From: CAYXUW01 sp964468375
GTDB lineage: Bacteria; Planctomycetota; Phycisphaerae; Sedimentisphaerales; Anaerobacaceae
DNA: 8,349 nucleotides
NCBI GenBank assembly: GCA_964468375.1
Contig: CAYXUW010000099.1
Coordinates: forward strand, 1 to 8,349
Reading direction: 5' to 3'
Shown here: piece by piece, positions 1 to 6,874 of the stretch
Layout of the letters: the number at the start of each line of letters is the position of its first letter
Position numbering within the stretch: the first letter of the stretch is position 1
Made by a program: the position numbers and the translations under genes
Notes under the pieces: generated by a model
What the model was told of the DNA's origin: nothing
Seen by the model: the letters and a program-made list of their open reading frames with translations, nothing else
Databases searched by the model: none

Positions 1-97
1 GTATTTAGCATATTGAGGGGAAAGTATTAAAGTCATGCGGGGGAATGCCGATAGCAACATTGAGAGAGGCGGAACGACTCAGCCCGGAGGAGCGCAT

Positions 98-156
98 AAA
101 AAAAACAGGGCCGAGTTGCGGAGGGAGAGGAAAAAGCGATATATTCTCAGCCCTGT
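98..156 (-). ncRNA. Hairpin A: candidate small RNA or terminator with CCUCC-rich loop
   Basis: Bases 105-111 pair with 150-156 (seven pairs). A C/A mismatch follows (112/149), then three more pairs (113-115 with 146-148). On the minus strand the stem is followed at once by eight T (complement of 98-105), the hallmark of an intrinsic terminator. The 30-base loop, read on the minus strand, contains CTTTTTCCTCTCCCTCCG. Hairpin B shares this motif apart from a two-base indel. A TTGACA-like -35 (complement of 209-214) with a weak TAGAAG -10 (complement of 186-191), 17 bases apart, could start a transcript of about 80 nt. Two copies with a conserved loop favour a small-RNA family over a plain terminator, but this is inference. 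Confidence 0.4.
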
Positions 157-442
157 CAAATGCTCTTATTAACTTACACCAAGAACTTCTACAAATCTAT
201 ACTTTTTTTGTCAAAAAATATTCTTATTCGGCAAAAACAATAAAATCCGTCGAAGAAATCCGCTATGACAAAACGTATTCTACCGACTTGCCCGGTGAAA
301 GTAAAGTAATTTCTTGCCGGTATCGGAAAATTTTTTGTGTTTCCGGTCTGCGTTCCGCCGGTGTTTTTCTAATTTCTTTGTTTACAGGCGATTACGATAT
401 TCGGCTTAATTTATATATAGGACGAGAGGCGTGAATTTTAAA

Positions 443-497
443 CAAAAAAAATGGGCTGAGGTCGGAGGGAGGAAAAGAGGAGTAAAACCCCAGCCCA
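443..497 (-). ncRNA. Hairpin B: candidate small RNA, or terminator of the V4R gene
   Basis: Bases 452-458 pair with 491-497 (seven pairs). A mismatch (459/490) and three further pairs (460-462 with 487-489) follow, which is the same architecture as hairpin A. On the minus strand the stem is followed directly by eight T (complement of 444-451). The loop on the minus strand contains CTTTTCCTCCCTCCG, matching hairpin A. A possible promoter is TTGAAA (complement of 539-544), 17 bases, then TAAAAC (complement of 516-521), giving a transcript of about 65 nt. This is the first U-tailed hairpin I see downstream of the minus-strand sensor gene, about 180 bases past its stop, so it could also simply terminate that gene. 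Confidence 0.45.
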
Positions 498-676
498 CAC
501 TACTAGTAATATTACGTTTTAACAAATAACATGTTCGGTTTCAAAAGATAATCCCAAAATTTTTTTAAAATCCATTTTTTTCTGCATATTTTGGCTCAGA
601 AATGCATTTAATCCAGCGGAAAAAAAATAAAGAATTCGGACCGCAAGATGCTTTCTACAGATGCGATTTGAGTTTT

Positions 677-1435
677 TCACATTCCGCCGATGCTCTGCAG
701 GGCATCGTGCATATCCCGAAGGTGGCGGACGAAACCGCCTGTTTCGTAGATTATTACATCGCGGGGTATTTCGGAGTGACGGTCAAGATAATCGTCGATG
801 TATTTTTTGATTTTTTCGGGATGGGCCATAATGAATCTGCAGGCGCTATCGCCTCTGGCTTTGCACATTACCTCAGAAGCGACGAGCGGAACGCCGAAGC
901 TTTGCTCGCACCAGCCGGATGAGTATCCGGCGTTCATCGTGCAGACACAGGAGGAAGCTTTCTTTCCGCTTTTTTCCCAAGCATCGGCCTCGAATGAAAA
1001 TGGGTGGTCATATAAGAGATAGTATTCCTTATCCGGCGTCGGTTTGGATTCGGCGGATATGTCGACAAAGGCCCAGCCGGTATAGGCAAAATGGATGGGA
1101 CCTGCGGAAAGTTTTTCTATGGGGTCGTATACGCCCATTTTTTGATGGAAGCTTCTGGCATCCACTTTTCCGACGGCGTGTGCGATGTCAAAGAGAAGGT
1201 TTCTGGTCATTTCAGCGGCCTTTTCTTCCCCGCAGCCCATTAACATTTCCTTTATGATTTCGAAGAAATCGACGGACATTGAGGCGGCCCTTATAAGAAT
1301 ATACCTCTGGTCGAATATCTCTATGCTGCCTTTAGACGGGTCCTGCCTTCTTATACTGAAGTAGTCGCTGACGTATTCCTGAGCCCTCTGAAAAATCGCC
1401 TCAAACTGCGGAGGAACTTTTACGGTATTCAACAT
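677..1435 (-). CDS. Stand-alone XylR_N / V4R small-molecule sensor protein
   Basis: A 252-residue cytoplasmic protein with the sensory half of XylR/DmpR-type aromatic-responsive regulators. Residues about 1-95 resemble the XylR_N (activator of aromatic catabolism) domain: an 'EYVSDYFS' segment, 'DPSKGSIEI' and 'RYILIRAASMS'. Residues about 130-205 form a V4R (4-vinyl reductase) domain with the typical 'GYSSGW' turn. C165, E188, C191 and C199 keep the spacing I recall for the structural zinc ligands of MopR (C155, E178, C181, C189), so zinc binding is likely. After V4R only about 45 residues remain: no AAA+ domain, DNA-binding helix-turn-helix, kinase or cyclase. It may therefore signal through a partner or bind a ligand alone. 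The ATG at 1435 has a GGAG ten bases upstream. It is transcribed divergently from aspS. The family call is firm; ligand and role are unknown. Confidence 0.85.
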   Translation of the reverse strand: MLNTVKVPPQFEAIFQRAQEYVSDYFSIRRQDPSKGSIEIFDQRYILIRAASMSVDFFEIIKEMLMGCGEEKAAEMTRNLLFDIAHAVGKVDARSFHQKMGVYDPIEKLSAGPIHFAYTGWAFVDISAESKPTPDKEYYLLYDHPFSFEADAWEKSGKKASSCVCTMNAGYSSGWCEQSFGVPLVASEVMCKARGDSACRFIMAHPEKIKKYIDDYLDRHSEIPRDVIIYETGGFVRHLRDMHDALQSIGGM

Positions 1436-1610
1436 ATCGCTTTTACTCCACTATGCGGTTCTAAACTACTCATCGGCTGTTAGTCGGCGCCACTTCTGAA
1501 ATGGGGCGTATTTTTCTATGTTTTTTGCGGAAGGAAGCGATTTGAATCTTATCTCAATGCGGGATAACATTATAGGCCGTTGAGGCGGTTTTCACGGCTG
1601 ACTATTGGAG

Positions 1611-1640
1611 TTGACTAAACCGGTCTGCTGGGTGTAAACT
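1611..1640 (+). promoter_or_regulatory. Candidate sigma70-type promoter for aspS
   Basis: TTGACT (1611-1616) is followed after 18 bases by TAAACT (1635-1640), giving a predicted leader of about 55 bases before aspS. The -35 is good, but the -10 matches only four of six consensus bases. The region also holds a direct repeat TGACTA (1599-1604 and 1612-1617) and an imperfect inverted repeat CGGTTT / AAACCG (1586-1591 and 1617-1622) overlapping the promoter, which could be regulator contacts. No promoter for the divergent sensor gene was clear. Confidence 0.35.
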
Positions 1641-1701
1641 ATCGTGATTATCTGTATTTAGCATATATGGACAGCGTTTAGTTTTTAGCGAGATTTCTGT
1701 G

Positions 1702-3513
1702 ATGCTGAAAAGGACACATACGTGCGGTCAGCTTCGGCTTGAAGACGCAGGGAAAAAGGTGGTTTTAGCGGGCTGGGTGCATTCATATCGCGACCACGGG
1801 AATTTAGTGTTCATCGACCTTCGCGATAAGGGCGGTTTAACTCAACTGGTTTTCAATCCGGAGACTCAACCTGAAATCCATAAGATTGCGAGGAAAATCC
1901 GCTGCGAATGGGTAATAGCGGCCAAGGGTGCGGCTCAGCCGAGAGGTGAGGGGCTGGAGAATCCGAAGCTGCCCACCGGTCAAATCGAGGTGGCTGTGCA
2001 GGAGATGGAGATACTTAATGCCTCGAAGACGCCTCCTTTCGAAGTCGAGGACAGGGTAAAAGCCAACGAGGAGCTTAGGCTGGCCTATCGTTATATCGAC
2101 CTCCGACGGGGCGAGATGCAGGAGAAGCTGAGCGTTCGGCATCGTGCGGCGAAAGTTGCCCGTGATTATTTCGACCGGCTCGGTTTCTTAGAAATAGAGA
2201 CTCCGATGCTAGCAAAGAGCACTCCGGAGGGTGCGAGGGACTTTCTTGTGCCCAGCAGGTTGTTTCCGAAGTGTTTTTACGCGCTGCCGCAGTCGCCTCA
2301 ATTATTCAAGCAGATTCTGATGGTGGGCGGCGTCGATAAATACTTCCAGATAGTGCGTTGCTTCCGTGACGAGGACCCGCGGGCGGACAGGCAGGCGGAG
2401 TTTACGCAAATCGACGTCGAGATGAGCTTCGTGGACAGCAATGATATCATCGGGGTTCATGAAAACCTGATAGCGAAGATATGGAAGCAAGCGATTGGGG
2501 TTGATGTTAAGGCACCGATGCGGCGGATGTCTTACAAAGAGGCGATGGCCGATTACGGGACCGACCGGCCGGATTTGCGCTTCGATATGAAATTGAGTGA
2601 TATTTCCGATATTGCCAAGGCGAGCACGTTCAAGGTGTTTACCTCAACTATTGAAAAAGGCGGGATTGTAAAGGGGCTTTGCGCTCCGGGCGGGGGCGAG
2701 AAATATTCAAGGAGCGATATCGAAAAGACGCTGACCGAATTTGTCAAGGACTACGGAGCGAAGGGTCTGGCATGGTTTAAGGTTAAAAAAGAAAACGAAA
2801 AGCCGGCGCTCGCCAGCCAGATAGCAAAGTTTTTCGGTCCAGAGCAGCAACAACAGATAATCGAACGCCTCGGGGCAAAAGACGGCGACCTGATTCTGCT
2901 CGTAGCGGACAGCGAGAAAAACGCCAACAAGGCGCTGGCACCGCTGCGGTGTAAACTGGCGAGGGAGCTAAAGCTATATGATAAAAAAGCTTTCGAGTTT
3001 GTGTGGGTAGTGGAGTTTCCTTTGTTCGAATGGAACGAGGATGAGAAGAGGTATGATTCGCTTCACCATCCGTTTACGGCGCCGGTTCCGGAGGATATGG
3101 ACAAGCTCGACAGCGACCCGGCGAACATACGCTCGCAGGCATACGATGTGGTTGTCAACGGCTCTGAGATCGGCGGGGGGAGTATTCGTATTCACGAGCC
3201 GAAAGTTCAGCAAAAGGTTTTCGAGCTTTTGAAAATCTCGAAGAAGCAGGCCGAGCAGCAGTTCGGTTTCTTTTTAAAGGCCCTAGAATACGGGGCTCCG
3301 CCGCACGGAGGCATAGCGCTGGGGCTGGACAGGATGGTTATGCTGCTCACGGGCACGGAAAACATAAGAGACGTGATTGCGTTTCCGAAGACGCAGCGGG
3401 GCCAATGCCTGCTGACCGATGCACCGAGCGAGGTGGACCCGAAACAACTCGACGAGCTGAACCTGCGAACGCAAAAACATTCGCACGCAACCGAACAAAA
3501 AACCGACGAGTAA
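1702..3513 (+). CDS. aspS: Aspartyl-tRNA synthetase, bacterial type (probably non-discriminating)
   Basis: Class II synthetase that charges tRNA with aspartate. Residue numbers count from a GTG at 1699, giving 604 residues; the adjacent ATG at 1702 is my preferred start, since no strong ribosome binding site decides between them. Order of parts: N-terminal OB-fold anticodon-binding domain (about 1-110); catalytic core with 'YIDLRR' (132-137), 'TPEGARDFLVPSR' (175-187) and motif 2 'FRDEDPRADRQ' (222-232); the bacterial GAD insertion (about 290-430); then core with 'GSEIGGGSIRIH' (488-499) and motif 3 'GIALGLDR' (538-545). All expected motifs are intact. H33 in 'RDHG' and G85 in 'RGEGLENP' match the residues I recall as typical of non-discriminating AspRS, which also charges tRNA-Asn and relies on GatCAB. 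It is followed after 45 bases by the mscS-like gene, with no terminator seen between. Confidence 0.97.
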   Translation: MLKRTHTCGQLRLEDAGKKVVLAGWVHSYRDHGNLVFIDLRDKGGLTQLVFNPETQPEIHKIARKIRCEWVIAAKGAAQPRGEGLENPKLPTGQIEVAVQEMEILNASKTPPFEVEDRVKANEELRLAYRYIDLRRGEMQEKLSVRHRAAKVARDYFDRLGFLEIETPMLAKSTPEGARDFLVPSRLFPKCFYALPQSPQLFKQILMVGGVDKYFQIVRCFRDEDPRADRQAEFTQIDVEMSFVDSNDIIGVHENLIAKIWKQAIGVDVKAPMRRMSYKEAMADYGTDRPDLRFDMKLSDISDIAKASTFKVFTSTIEKGGIVKGLCAPGGGEKYSRSDIEKTLTEFVKDYGAKGLAWFKVKKENEKPALASQIAKFFGPEQQQQIIERLGAKDGDLILLVADSEKNANKALAPLRCKLARELKLYDKKAFEFVWVVEFPLFEWNEDEKRYDSLHHPFTAPVPEDMDKLDSDPANIRSQAYDVVVNGSEIGGGSIRIHEPKVQQKVFELLKISKKQAEQQFGFFLKALEYGAPPHGGIALGLDRMVMLLTGTENIRDVIAFPKTQRGQCLLTDAPSEVDPKQLDELNLRTQKHSHATEQKTDE

Positions 3514-3558
3514 AATCCGCTTTTATTCAAAGCCAAAGTTGAAAGGGGGTCGCCTGTT

Positions 3559-4629
3559 ATGGTTACAGCGGCAATTTTTGAAAACTGGGAGGAATTTATC
3601 TGTCCTGTGGGGCTTTTAGCTGCGGCTATCGTTGCCGTTCTGATAGCTCATTATCTGCTGTTCAAGATTTTCAAGCGGGCCAGCGGGGGCGTGAGGGCGA
3701 TTCCGAAGGGAGCTATAAAAAAGCGTCTCGGCGGGCCGGTATTCTGGATTATGGCAGTTGTTGCGGTTCGTTTTGTTCTGCCATTTTTCGAACTTTCTGA
3801 AAAATTCAGCGAAACCGCCACTCACATCATCAGCTTAGCTTTGATAGGTCTGGTTTCCTGGCTGGTGGTAAGGGCTGTCAGCTTGCTGGAGGATTGTGTT
3901 CTCAGCCGATTTGACATCGAAGCAAAAGACAACCTGCAGGCGAGGAAGATTCATACACAGCTAAGGGTTGTGAAGCGGATAGCGATTGTCGTTGTGGTCA
4001 TTTTGGCAGCGGGGACAATGCTGATGACTTTTCCGCGTGTCAGGCAACTGGGGACGACTATTCTTGCGTCGGCGGGCGTTATCGGGCTGATTGTCGGGAT
4101 GGCGGCACAGAAGACATTGGGGGCATTCATCGCGGGGCTCCAAATCGCTTTGACCCAGCCGATTCGCGTTGATGACGTGGTGATAGTTGAGAACGAATGG
4201 GGCAGAATCGAGGAGATAACTCTGACCTATGTTGTGGTGAAGATATGGGATTTGAGGCGGCTGATAGTTCCTATCACATACTTTATCGAGAAGCCATTTC
4301 AGAACTGGACTCGCACAACGGCCGACATATTGGGGACGGCATTTCTTTACGTCGATTACACGGTGCCGGTAGATGCGATACGAGAGCAATTACAAAAAAT
4401 TCTGAACGAGTCGAAGCTGTGGGACAAGAAGGTTTGTGTCCTTCAGGTTACAAATACGACAGAGCGAACCGTCGAGCTGCGTGCGCTTATGAGCGCCGCG
4501 GACGCTTCGACGGCATGGAGTCTACGCTGCGAGGTCAGAGAAAAACTGATTGACTTTATCAAGAAGAATTATCCGCAGGCCCTGCCTAAGCTAAGAGCAG
4601 AGCTCGACCGAACAGAAGAGGGAAAATAG
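3559..4629 (+). CDS. MscS-family mechanosensitive ion channel
   Basis: A 356-residue inner-membrane protein. Likely helices lie at about 14-37, 58-78, 87-110, 140-158 and 165-195. The last is the glycine/alanine-rich pore helix of the MscS family, 'SAGVIGLIVGMAAQKTLGAF' followed by 'IAGLQIALTQPIRVDD'. After it comes the cytoplasmic beta domain ('WGRIEEITLTYVVVKIWDLRRL' region, then 'VPITYFIEKPFQNW') and a C-terminal alpha/beta domain to the end. Such channels open under membrane tension and release solutes during hypo-osmotic shock. It has five rather than the three helices of E. coli MscS, as in many mid-size family members. A strong ribosome binding site, AAAGGGGG (3542-3549), lies nine bases before the ATG. 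The stop is TAG, 36 bases before the histidine kinase, suggesting cotranscription. Family is certain; gating and ion preference are not. Confidence 0.93.
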   Translation: MVTAAIFENWEEFICPVGLLAAAIVAVLIAHYLLFKIFKRASGGVRAIPKGAIKKRLGGPVFWIMAVVAVRFVLPFFELSEKFSETATHIISLALIGLVSWLVVRAVSLLEDCVLSRFDIEAKDNLQARKIHTQLRVVKRIAIVVVVILAAGTMLMTFPRVRQLGTTILASAGVIGLIVGMAAQKTLGAFIAGLQIALTQPIRVDDVVIVENEWGRIEEITLTYVVVKIWDLRRLIVPITYFIEKPFQNWTRTTADILGTAFLYVDYTVPVDAIREQLQKILNESKLWDKKVCVLQVTNTTERTVELRALMSAADASTAWSLRCEVREKLIDFIKKNYPQALPKLRAELDRTEEGK

Positions 4630-4642
4630 ACGTTAAAAGTTG

Positions 4643-4659
4643 AAAACCTATAAGGTTTT
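4643..4659 (+). promoter_or_regulatory. Hairpin covering the histidine kinase ribosome binding site
   Basis: AAAACCT (4643-4649) and AGGTTTT (4653-4659) form a perfect seven-base inverted repeat with a three-base loop, ending six bases before the kinase ATG at 4666. The likely Shine-Dalgarno AAGG (4652-4655) lies in its loop edge and 3' arm, so folding would hide it. This may lower translation relative to the upstream channel or make it coupled to upstream ribosomes. There is no T-run after it, so it is not an intrinsic terminator. Confidence 0.45.
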
Positions 4660-4665
4660 GAGCTT

Positions 4666-6273
4666 ATGTGGGAATTTATACATCGAATTTATCTTAAGGT
4701 TTTAGCGATTCTGCATCTGTCGCCTTTTTCACTGGCTGAGAAGTGCCGGGTTGCGTTCGGGGCGGCGGTGGTGCTGGTTCTTATTCTTGCTCTTCTTCTG
4801 CCGTATATCTGGATGGGTCAACTGGTAAAAAAGGCGGCGCTCGATGCGGGTCGCGCGAAAACCGAGATACTGCTGGCGCAGCACTTTCAAAAAAAGAAAA
4901 TGAGCGAGACGTCCCTTCCGCCACTGGACAGCAGAGGGGCGGTGATGGACGCAAACGACACTGATATGCGGTGGATTCGATTTAAGGAAGGAAACGGGAA
5001 GCAATTAACGGGATTGACCGAAGAGCAAAAAGATATCATCAAGAATCTAATGGGGGGAGAGGAGGTAAGCGACAATATTCTGCTGAGCAAAGATGAGGGG
5101 GGTTTTTACAGCGACTATATAAAGGTTTTTCGTGCGAGTGAAAGCTGCATAAGCTGTCATAATCCACAGGGTTCTGCGGAGCCGTTCGGCAGGAACGAGG
5201 CGGTAGGTGCGGTGGTCATTCGAAGGCCTGCGGCCGACATAAGCAGGACGATTTTGTTAAACAGGATATGGATAATCGTTGCAGGGCTGATTGCACTTAC
5301 CGGGGCAATAGTTACTTTTTATATGATAACTCAGCGGGTAATCCTCAGTCCTATCCGGCAACTGCGGGCGATTGCGAACAACGTCGCGGAAGGAAACCTC
5401 GGCATAAGAAGCGCGATAAAGACCGGTGACGAATATGAAAAGCTCGCGGACGCTTTCGACCACATGCTCGACGGTCTGCAGGCAGCACAGGAGAAGCTTC
5501 GCCAAGCGAACAAGCAACTCGACGCAAAAATTGCAGAGCTTTCGGAGCGGAATATCGAGCTTTTCAAGGCCAATAAGATAAAGAGCGAATTTTTGGCCAA
5601 TGTTTCGCACGAATTTCGGACGCCGCTGAACGCAATACTGGGATTTGCAGAGATACTGCGTGAGAAGCCCGATATGCTCAAAAAGGACAAGGCCAAACGA
5701 TATGCGGAGAACATAATCGCAGGCGGGAAAAGTCTTCTTAATATGATTAACGACCTTCTGGACCTTGCAAAGACGGAGGCAGGCAAGATGGAACTGCACA
5801 TAGAAGAGATGTCGATACCGGAGCTTTGCAGGTCGGTGGTGGGTTCGTTTTCCGCACTTACGAAAAAGAAGAGAATCAAAGTTAAATTGGTGACTGCGGA
5901 CGAAATTCCAGTTCTTTCGACGGACGCGGGGAAGGTTCGGCAGATACTTTACAATTTTTTAAGCAACGCGGTGAAGTTCACTCCGGAGAAAGGCAGGATT
6001 GAAATTCGAGCGGAGATGCGGGACGAGCAAACGGTTCGGATTTCGGTTACCGATACCGGCCGCGGTATTGCCGAGGCGGACAAGGAAAAGATATTCGACA
6101 AGTTCAGCCAGGCGGACGGCTCTCTGACCCGCCAGTCAACGGGCAGCGGGCTGGGGCTTGCCATCAGCAAGGAACTGGCGGCTATGTTAGCGGGAAGCGT
6201 GGGGGTGGAGAGCGAATCCGGCAAAGGTTCGACGTTCTGGTTTGATATTCCCGTTACACTGACCAAAGCTTAA
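4666..6273 (+). CDS. Membrane histidine kinase with periplasmic haem-c (DUF3365-like) sensor domain
   Basis: A 535-residue sensor kinase. Parts in order: cytoplasmic N-terminus, TM1 (about 31-50), a periplasmic domain (about 55-198) resembling DUF3365/Tll0287, TM2 (about 199-221), HAMP (about 222-275), a coiled coil (about 270-305), HisKA with the phospho-accepting H315 in 'NVSHEFRTPLN', and HATPase_c with N box 'LYNFLSNAVKF' (428-438), 'DTGRGI' (463-468) and 'GSGLGLAISK' (493-502). The periplasmic domain ends with 'CISCH' (161-165), a CxxCH covalent haem-c site, so redox state, oxygen, NO or CO are plausible signals. All kinase motifs are intact. There is no receiver domain and no response regulator in this window, so the partner is elsewhere. 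The ATG at 4666 follows the channel gene by 36 bases; its weak AAGG site is covered by a hairpin. Confidence 0.93.
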   Translation: MWEFIHRIYLKVLAILHLSPFSLAEKCRVAFGAAVVLVLILALLLPYIWMGQLVKKAALDAGRAKTEILLAQHFQKKKMSETSLPPLDSRGAVMDANDTDMRWIRFKEGNGKQLTGLTEEQKDIIKNLMGGEEVSDNILLSKDEGGFYSDYIKVFRASESCISCHNPQGSAEPFGRNEAVGAVVIRRPAADISRTILLNRIWIIVAGLIALTGAIVTFYMITQRVILSPIRQLRAIANNVAEGNLGIRSAIKTGDEYEKLADAFDHMLDGLQAAQEKLRQANKQLDAKIAELSERNIELFKANKIKSEFLANVSHEFRTPLNAILGFAEILREKPDMLKKDKAKRYAENIIAGGKSLLNMINDLLDLAKTEAGKMELHIEEMSIPELCRSVVGSFSALTKKKRIKVKLVTADEIPVLSTDAGKVRQILYNFLSNAVKFTPEKGRIEIRAEMRDEQTVRISVTDTGRGIAEADKEKIFDKFSQADGSLTRQSTGSGLGLAISKELAAMLAGSVGVESESGKGSTFWFDIPVTLTKA

Positions 6274-6302
6274 GAGCTGTTGCTTCAGGGGGCACGAACT
6301 AT

Positions 6303-6330
6303 TTGACCTATTCTGCGGTTAAGATATAAT
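6303..6330 (+). promoter_or_regulatory. Strong sigma70-type promoter for coaD
   Basis: TTGACC (6303-6308) lies 16 bases before a perfect TATAAT (6325-6330). Transcription would start near 6337, some 20 bases before the coaD ATG. It sits in the 83-base gap after the histidine kinase, where no clear terminator is visible, so coaD could also receive read-through. Confidence 0.7.
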
Positions 6331-6356
6331 AGCAAGCTGAAAGCAAGGTGAACTAA

Positions 6357-6872
6357 ATGGGCAAAAAATTTGTCAGAGCGATTTTCCCCGGGTCGTTTGA
6401 CCCGATTACGAACGGCCATCTGGACGTTATCAAGCGGGGGATTAAGATTTTCGACGAGCTGATTATTGCGGTCGGCCGAAGCCCCATCAAGAATCCGCTG
6501 TTTACTCCCGAAGAACGGGTGGAGATGATAGTGGAGCTGACAGCGGATATGCCGGGTGTGTCGGTTGAGGGTTTTGACGGGCTGACGGTCGAATACGCCA
6601 CGGAGAAGAAGGCCGATGTTATTCTGAGGGGGCTGCGAAGTCTTACCGACGTTCAACACGAATTTACGCTCGCTATGACCAACAGAGCGGTGACGGGGAT
6701 AGAGACCGTTTTTGTTATGACCACAGAGGAATACGGCTTTACCAGCTCGACTTTGATTCGTGAGGTCGCCTCGCTGGGCGGTGATGTTTCGAATCTTATT
6801 CCGGAAAATGTTTATCACCGTCTTCAGCAGCGTCTCAAGAAGGTGAAAAACGAGCCGCGAGATTCGGATTAA
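6357..6872 (+). CDS. coaD: Phosphopantetheine adenylyltransferase (CoA biosynthesis)
   Basis: A cytoplasmic enzyme that transfers AMP from ATP to 4'-phosphopantetheine, giving dephospho-CoA, the penultimate step of CoA synthesis. The 171-residue length fits the bacterial family (about 160-170). Visible signatures: 'IFPGSFDPITNGH' (9-21) with the nucleotidyltransferase T/HxGH motif as TNGH (18-21); 'LFTPEERVEMI' (48-58); 'ILRGLRSLTDVQHE' (89-102); and the C-terminal 'SSTLIRE' (130-136), a nucleotide-binding motif. Nothing is missing. The ATG at 6357 has AAGGTG (6345-6350) six bases upstream and its own promoter. The stop is only two bases before the next gene, so the pair is almost certainly translated from one mRNA. 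The short charged tail after residue 160 is variable in this family. Confidence 0.97.
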   Translation: MGKKFVRAIFPGSFDPITNGHLDVIKRGIKIFDELIIAVGRSPIKNPLFTPEERVEMIVELTADMPGVSVEGFDGLTVEYATEKKADVILRGLRSLTDVQHEFTLAMTNRAVTGIETVFVMTTEEYGFTSSTLIREVASLGGDVSNLIPENVYHRLQQRLKKVKNEPRDSD

Positions 6873-6874
6873 AA

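Larger units (their letters stand above)
1..676. other. Gene-free region with two related hairpins
   Basis: I see no convincing protein gene here. Open frames exist (for example 45-434 and a 45-codon basic frame at 35-172), but they run through the hairpin at 98-156, resemble no family I know, and have low-complexity AT-rich stretches. The content that stands out is a pair of related stem-loops (98-156 and 443-497), described separately. The rest is AT-rich, including long A and T runs around 541-595, and could hold promoters for minus-strand transcripts. The minus-strand sensor gene ends at 677, so its transcript would run into this region. Confidence 0.6.

Noticed and set aside
35..172. 45-codon frame from ATG 35 giving a Lys/Arg-rich peptide, with AGGGG upstream
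   Set aside because: The basic stretch is just the purine-rich arm and loop of hairpin A translated; the parallel frame over hairpin B is not preserved. Not supported as a gene.
45..434. 129-codon open frame on the plus strand
   Set aside because: It runs through hairpin A, its composition follows AT-rich intergenic DNA, it has no known motif, and no ribosome binding site fits well. Probably non-coding.
602..1257. Plus-strand open frames opposite the XylR_N/V4R gene
   Set aside because: They are antisense shadows of a gene with clear domain signatures on the minus strand.
1..1666. 13-base direct repeat GTATTTAGCATAT at 1-13 and 1654-1666
   Set aside because: A single AT-rich 13-mer match in a window of this size is near chance expectation, and the flanking sequences do not match. 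Not called as a repeat or attachment site.
3514..3558. Terminator between aspS and the channel gene
   Set aside because: The 45-base gap has no stem followed by a T-run; read-through into the channel gene is more likely.
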